Assembly (NCBI GenBank): GCA_025350445.1
Contig: JANXXV010000428.1
Coordinates: 1 to 9,748, forward strand
DNA from: Bryobacteraceae bacterium
GTDB taxonomy: Bacteria; Acidobacteriota; Terriglobia; Bryobacterales; Bryobacteraceae
Length of the DNA: 9,748 bases
Reading direction: 5' to 3'
The position numbers and the translations under genes are program-made. Shown here in pieces: positions 6,936-9,748 of the stretch (position 1 is its first letter; the number at the start of each line of letters is the position of its first letter). The notes beneath the pieces are model-generated. The model was not told the origin of the DNA and ran no database searches. It saw only the letters and a program-made list of their open reading frames with translations.

Positions 6936-7970
6936 TCAGTACCTCCCCTGCCGCTGCTCAAAGTGTGTCGGCTTCTCAAGCGACCGGCCACCTTGTCCAA
7001 TCCATGACGCGGTCCATTGCATCATGGTCTCCAACGAAACCTCAGGATATCCAAACAGAGCATGACAACGAGATGCTTTGCTCAGTAGTGCCGTCTCGGC
7101 CTCCATGCCCTCAAACAGCGGTTCCGTGCTGAACAGTTCGCCGAAGCGATGTGCCAGCCAACGAACGGAAATAGTCTCCGGCCCCGTAAGATTCAGCACG
7201 CAAGGCGGAGTGGCCGCCAAACCGAACGACCGCAAACAGACACTGTTGGCGTCGCGCCGCCGCATTGCATTCAACGTACCGGTCTCCACGTTTACAGGTA
7301 GCCCCTGGAATACGCGCCGGGCAATGTCCGGCAGAACCCCATAGCGCAGGTCCACTACATAGTTCAGCCGCAGCACCGTGACGGGCGTTCCGCGAGTGGC
7401 CGAGCCGTACTCGAACATCCGCCCGCGCGCTAACGCGGACTGGGCATAGTCCCCCACCGGACCCAGTTCATCCTGTTCGGTGCTGCCGCCAGTGTGGGGC
7501 GCCGTGAGCGGGTACACATTGCCGGTAGAAAACGTTACGATCCGGGACTTCGCGAATCGCTCCGCCGCCAGCGCTGGCAGGTACGCATTCATTGCCCAGG
7601 TAGCACTCTGCCGGCCGGAGGTGCCGAATTTTCGGGCTGCCATAAATACGATGTTCGGAATTGAGGGCAACTGAGCAAGCGCGCCTGTCGCCAGTAGATC
7701 CGTCTGGATCACCTCGACACCACAGTCTTCCAACACCGCCGCGAGCGCCGGATTCGAGAATCGAGCTACCGCGACGATCCGTTTGCGCGCTCCACTTTCG
7801 TCCGCTGCGCGGCGCGCGGGCCGGGCCAGGCTGGGGCCCATCTTGCCCCCGGCGCCTAGGATCATGATGTCTCCGTCAAGCGCCGTCATCGCCTCGCGGT
7901 CGGTCGCGGTAGGGCGGGATAGCAGGTCGTCGAGCTCTTCTTCGGACGCTGGTATAAGTGTGTGCGGCAT
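6936..7970 (-). CDS. NAD-dependent epimerase/dehydratase-like SDR (extended SDR fold), atypical active site
   Basis: Extended-SDR protein of 344 residues, first gene of the three-gene operon. After about 33 N-terminal residues comes a Rossmann strand and the nucleotide loop GAGGKMG (39-45), with VAVARF after strand beta-2 (66-71), a D91 typical of nucleotide contact (IQTDLL), and the SDR active-site strand FSTGNVY (147-153). The usual catalytic YxxxK is degenerate: the segment reads DYAQSALARGRMFEY, giving Y175 but Ala at 179 where Lys is expected. Nucleotide binding looks intact. A changed or lost proton-transfer chemistry is therefore likely. I recall related acidobacterial and planctomycete proteins with similar N-terminal extension and (Y)xxSxxxRxRMFE sequence, but cannot verify this here. 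No signal peptide, so cytoplasmic. ATG at 7970 has no strong Shine-Dalgarno; the predicted leader is only about 20 bases. Substrate unknown, probably a sugar or sugar-nucleotide. Confidence 0.88.
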   Translation of the reverse strand: MPHTLIPASEEELDDLLSRPTATDREAMTALDGDIMILGAGGKMGPSLARPARRAADESGARKRIVAVARFSNPALAAVLEDCGVEVIQTDLLATGALAQLPSIPNIVFMAARKFGTSGRQSATWAMNAYLPALAAERFAKSRIVTFSTGNVYPLTAPHTGGSTEQDELGPVGDYAQSALARGRMFEYGSATRGTPVTVLRLNYVVDLRYGVLPDIARRVFQGLPVNVETGTLNAMRRRDANSVCLRSFGLAATPPCVLNLTGPETISVRWLAHRFGELFSTEPLFEGMEAETALLSKASRCHALFGYPEVSLETMMQWTASWIGQGGRSLEKPTHFEQRQGRY

Positions 7971-7997
7971 TGGTCTGCGCGGTTGTGGATACGAAGA

Positions 7998-8026
7998 AGT
8001 TTAAATTCGATTACTGCATTTGTCAA
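7998..8026 (-). promoter_or_regulatory. Sigma70-type promoter for the epimerase-aldolase-oxidoreductase operon
   Basis: Minus strand: perfect -35 TTGACA (8026-8021), exactly 17 bases, then -10 TAAACT (8003-7998, 4 of 6). Predicted start is near 7991, about 20 bases before the ATG at 7970. The -35 is entered by TTCACAATTGCTG, almost the same block as at the opposing promoter. Confidence 0.6.
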
Positions 8027-8164
8027 CAGCAATTGTGAATCCGCCAAGCGGTCGCTCCACTGGTTGCATTTCTCCAAACTGGGACGGATAGCGCAGTAAA
8101 CCGTTGATTTCTTTCGAAGCGGTGCTTCCCGGCAGGCCTTTCGACCCGAGTTTTCTGCGGGTAG

Positions 8165-8177
8165 AAGCAAATTGCTT
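8165..8177. promoter_or_regulatory. Perfect 13-bp palindrome, candidate operator
   Basis: AAGCAAATTGCTT consists of two exact 6-bp arms around one base. It sits 17 bases upstream of the -35 of the rightward promoter, a position suited to an activator, or to a repressor affecting both promoters. It differs in sequence from the palindrome at 4470-4484. Confidence 0.45.
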
Positions 8178-8194
8178 AATTTGTTCACTTACTG

Positions 8195-8223
8195 TTGACA
8201 GCTTGATTCTGCTGTGATACGAT
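8195..8223 (+). promoter_or_regulatory. Sigma70-type promoter for the CBM9-like/AgaS operon
   Basis: Perfect -35 TTGACA (8195-8200), 17-base spacer, -10 TACGAT (8218-8223, 4 of 6). Predicted start is near 8230. It overlaps the in-frame GTG at 8214, which rules that codon out as the start if this promoter is used and favours the ATG at 8256. Confidence 0.65.
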
Positions 8224-8255
8224 CTCCCTTGAAGCGCACCGCGCCGGACCTTTGC

Positions 8256-8960
8256 ATGGCTCACTCATTCAGCCGCCGCGTATCACCCGAATCCGACACG
8301 CGCGGCGCTCTCTTCCCGGTCGTTAGTCTTTACGCAGCGGCGGACGCACCGCTCACGGTCAGAGCCGAAGATCCCTTTTGGCGGGAAGCGCCGGCCACTA
8401 TTGCTGGTCACGATCCCTTCGGGGCCGCAGTGCCTGACCTTCAGACGGAACTTCGTTCGCGCTGGACCCGCGACCACTTGTACGTCCACTTCCGTTGCCC
8501 CTATCAGGCGCTCTACCTGAAGCCCGATCCCGATCGCAGCAGCAAGACCTGGGAGTTGTGGAACTGGGATGTCGTCGAATTCTTTATCGGCAACGGCGAA
8601 GACCCTTGTCAGCGTTACAAGGAGTTTGAGCTCTCCCCGCAAGGTGAATGGCTCGACCTCGCTATTGAAAGCGTACCACCAGATCCGCGGCAATGCTGGC
8701 AGTGGGCGTCCGGTTTTCAAACCGAGGCGCGAATCGATGCGGGGGAACGCGTCTGGAGTGGTTGTATGCGCATTCCATTCGCATCGATCGCCAATTCCCC
8801 CGCCGCTCCGCAGAAGACTTTCCGAATGAACTTTTACCGCATCGAAGGCCGGCCCGGATACCGGAAGCACATCGCATGGCGGCCCACACACAGCGACAGC
8901 TTCCACGTTCCAAAGGCTTTCGGCAGCCTTGTGCTCTTGGACGAGCAATCCCGACTATGA
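8256..8960 (+). CDS. Carbohydrate-binding family 9-like protein (CBM9/DOMON-like fold)
   Basis: A 234-residue single-domain protein. It has the pattern of acidobacterial CBM9-like proteins: FWREAP (41-46), TELRSRWTRDHLYVHFRCPY (64-83), LYLKPDPD, LWNWDVVEFFIG (101-112), YKEFELSPQGEWLDL (121-135), MNFYRIEG (191-198) and AWRPTHSDSFHVPKAFGSLVL (207-227, near the C-terminus). CBM9 modules bind sugar ends with two stacking Trp; W101-103 region and W208 are candidates. No signal peptide, membrane segment or attached catalytic domain is seen, unusual for a carbohydrate-binding module. ATG at 8256 is chosen over GTG 8214 because GTG overlaps the promoter and adds residues outside the conserved core; no strong Shine-Dalgarno is visible, so the start is moderately certain. 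Its stop overlaps the next ATG (ATGA), so the two proteins are made together. It may bind an intracellular oligosaccharide or be exported by a non-classical route; the role is unproven. Confidence 0.87.
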   Translation: MAHSFSRRVSPESDTRGALFPVVSLYAAADAPLTVRAEDPFWREAPATIAGHDPFGAAVPDLQTELRSRWTRDHLYVHFRCPYQALYLKPDPDRSSKTWELWNWDVVEFFIGNGEDPCQRYKEFELSPQGEWLDLAIESVPPDPRQCWQWASGFQTEARIDAGERVWSGCMRIPFASIANSPAAPQKTFRMNFYRIEGRPGYRKHIAWRPTHSDSFHVPKAFGSLVLLDEQSRL

Positions 8961-9748
8961 GCCAGAAACCCATGCAACGAGGAACACTGACGCACGCCGA
9001 GATCGTCCAACAGCCGGAACTCTGGCCTACTACACTGGACCGCGTAGCAGACCGGTCGGCCCTGATCAGTGCCGATGCCCACGTTGTTCTGACTGGCGCA
9101 GGCACTTCCGCGTACGCTGCCGCTGCGATAGCCGCGGCGTGGCCCGGCGGGCGGGCAATACCGACGACGAGTTTGCTGGTGGATTCGAGTGACTTCGCCC
9201 CGGACGCGCTGCTGATCTCCCTGGCGCGTTCGGGAAACAGTCCGGAAAGTACTGCCGTGATTCGCAAGATCCGGCGGAGCCATCCCGGCGTCGCCCATTT
9301 AGTAATCACTTGCAACCCGGAAGGCCAATTGGCCAACTTCACGGGGATCGAGGCAATCCTATTGGATTCCCGGACTAACGATCGCAGCCTCGCAATGACC
9401 AGTTCCTTCTCAAATCTGGTGCTGGCCGGAATCGCGTTGCGTCACGCCGAGGCCCTTCGCCCGGTGTTGCCGGGAATCTGCGGCCGCGTGCAGTCCATGC
9501 TGCCGGAACTGGAACAATCGGCGCATGACATCGCGCAGGCTTGCCCCGCACGGGTTGCCGTCCTTGCCTCGCCACCGCTTGAGGCCGCGGCGCGGGAGAC
9601 GGCGCTGAAGATCCTCGAGATGACGGGCGGCCGAACCGTCGCGCTATCGGAGACTTTCCTCGGCCTTCGCCATGGCCCGATGAGTTTCCTCAACCGCGAC
9701 TCGCTCGTGGTGTGCCTGTTGTCTTCGGATCCTCTGCGCCGCCCTTAT
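8957..9748 (+). CDS. agaS: SIS-domain sugar-phosphate isomerase/deaminase, AgaS-like, 3' end beyond window
   Basis: The first 264 residues of a double-SIS protein of the AgaS type (tagatose-6-phosphate ketose/aldose isomerase family). Known members deaminate and isomerise galactosamine 6-phosphate to tagatose 6-phosphate in the cytoplasm. Seen: HAEIVQQPELW (13-23), the first sugar-phosphate loop LTGAGTSAY (45-53), LARSGNSPES (89-98), VITCNPEGQLA (116-126), and NDRSLAMTSSFSNLVLA (141-157), a block highly typical of AgaS. The second SIS domain starts near residue 195 with ETALKILEMTGGR (214-226) and RHGP (238-241). The frame is open to the right edge; typical AgaS proteins are about 370-390 residues, so roughly two-thirds is present. 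ATG at 8957 overlaps the previous stop by ATGA, implying translational coupling. The family name is firm; GalN-6-P as substrate is inference because GlmS- and FrlB-like SIS relatives use other substrates. Confidence 0.9.
   Translation, partial: MSQKPMQRGTLTHAEIVQQPELWPTTLDRVADRSALISADAHVVLTGAGTSAYAAAAIAAAWPGGRAIPTTSLLVDSSDFAPDALLISLARSGNSPESTAVIRKIRRSHPGVAHLVITCNPEGQLANFTGIEAILLDSRTNDRSLAMTSSFSNLVLAGIALRHAEALRPVLPGICGRVQSMLPELEQSAHDIAQACPARVAVLASPPLEAAARETALKILEMTGGRTVALSETFLGLRHGPMSFLNRDSLVVCLLSSDPLRRPY

Larger units (their letters stand above)
7971..8255. promoter_or_regulatory. Divergent control region between the two operons
   Basis: This 285-base interval separates the minus-strand epimerase operon from the plus-strand CBM9-like/AgaS operon and holds both promoters, described separately. 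Other visible structure: GAAGC/GCTTC (8116-8128), ACCCG/CGGGT (8144-8162) and CCGC/GCGG (8041-8051) inverted repeats, plus the palindrome at 8165-8177. No RNA gene or ORF is supported. Confidence 0.7.

Noticed and set aside
8214..8255. Upstream GTG start for the CBM9-like gene
   Set aside because: The codon lies within the promoter spacer and the added residues resemble neither a signal peptide nor the family N-terminus.
8283..8948. 221-codon minus-strand frame opposite the CBM9-like gene
   Set aside because: The plus-strand frame has conserved family motifs, a promoter and an ATGA junction; the antisense frame has none.
1..9748. CRISPR arrays, tRNA or rRNA genes
   Set aside because: No regularly spaced repeats and no cloverleaf or rRNA-like segments were seen by reading both strands.

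Overview
The window looks like a chromosomal segment from an Acidobacteriota bacterium (Solibacter/Bryobacter-like). This is inferred from the style of the genes: a ~1,090-residue Oar/CarboxypepD_reg-type TonB-dependent receptor, a Gfo/Idh/MocA oxidoreductase with a Tat-type N-terminus, a CBM9-like protein, and moderately high GC with high GC at third codon positions. No marker gene confirms the lineage.

Layout, left to right. Positions 1-722 (minus strand) hold the 5' two-thirds or more of an IS1595-type transposase that runs off the left edge. Positions 723-1119 have no confident gene, but contain a short tandem repeat, a perfect 10-bp inverted repeat and a weak small ORF. Positions 1120-4398 (minus) encode the outer-membrane TonB-dependent receptor. 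It has its own near-consensus sigma70 promoter, with a perfect 15-bp palindrome at the predicted transcription start and a 5'-UTR stem-loop. Positions 4548-7970 (minus) form a tight three-gene operon, transcribed in the order epimerase/dehydratase-like SDR, DapA-superfamily aldolase, Gfo/Idh/MocA oxidoreductase (gaps of 3 and 9 nt). Positions 7971-8255 are a divergent control region with two TTGACA promoters. Positions 8256-9748 (plus) hold a CBM9-like protein overlapping by ATGA a SIS-domain sugar-phosphate isomerase/deaminase of the AgaS type, cut by the right edge.

Taken together the genes fit a carbohydrate-acquisition and catabolism locus: receptor for uptake across the outer membrane, exported oxidoreductase acting on a sugar, and cytoplasmic aldolase, SDR and AgaS-like isomerase handling (amino)sugar intermediates. 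The substrate cannot be read from the sequence; AgaS suggests an amino sugar such as a galactosamine derivative. Both the aldolase and the SDR lack residues that define their best-known relatives, so their reactions are probably not the textbook ones. The two divergent promoters share an almost identical block reading into the -35, which suggests joint regulation of both arms.
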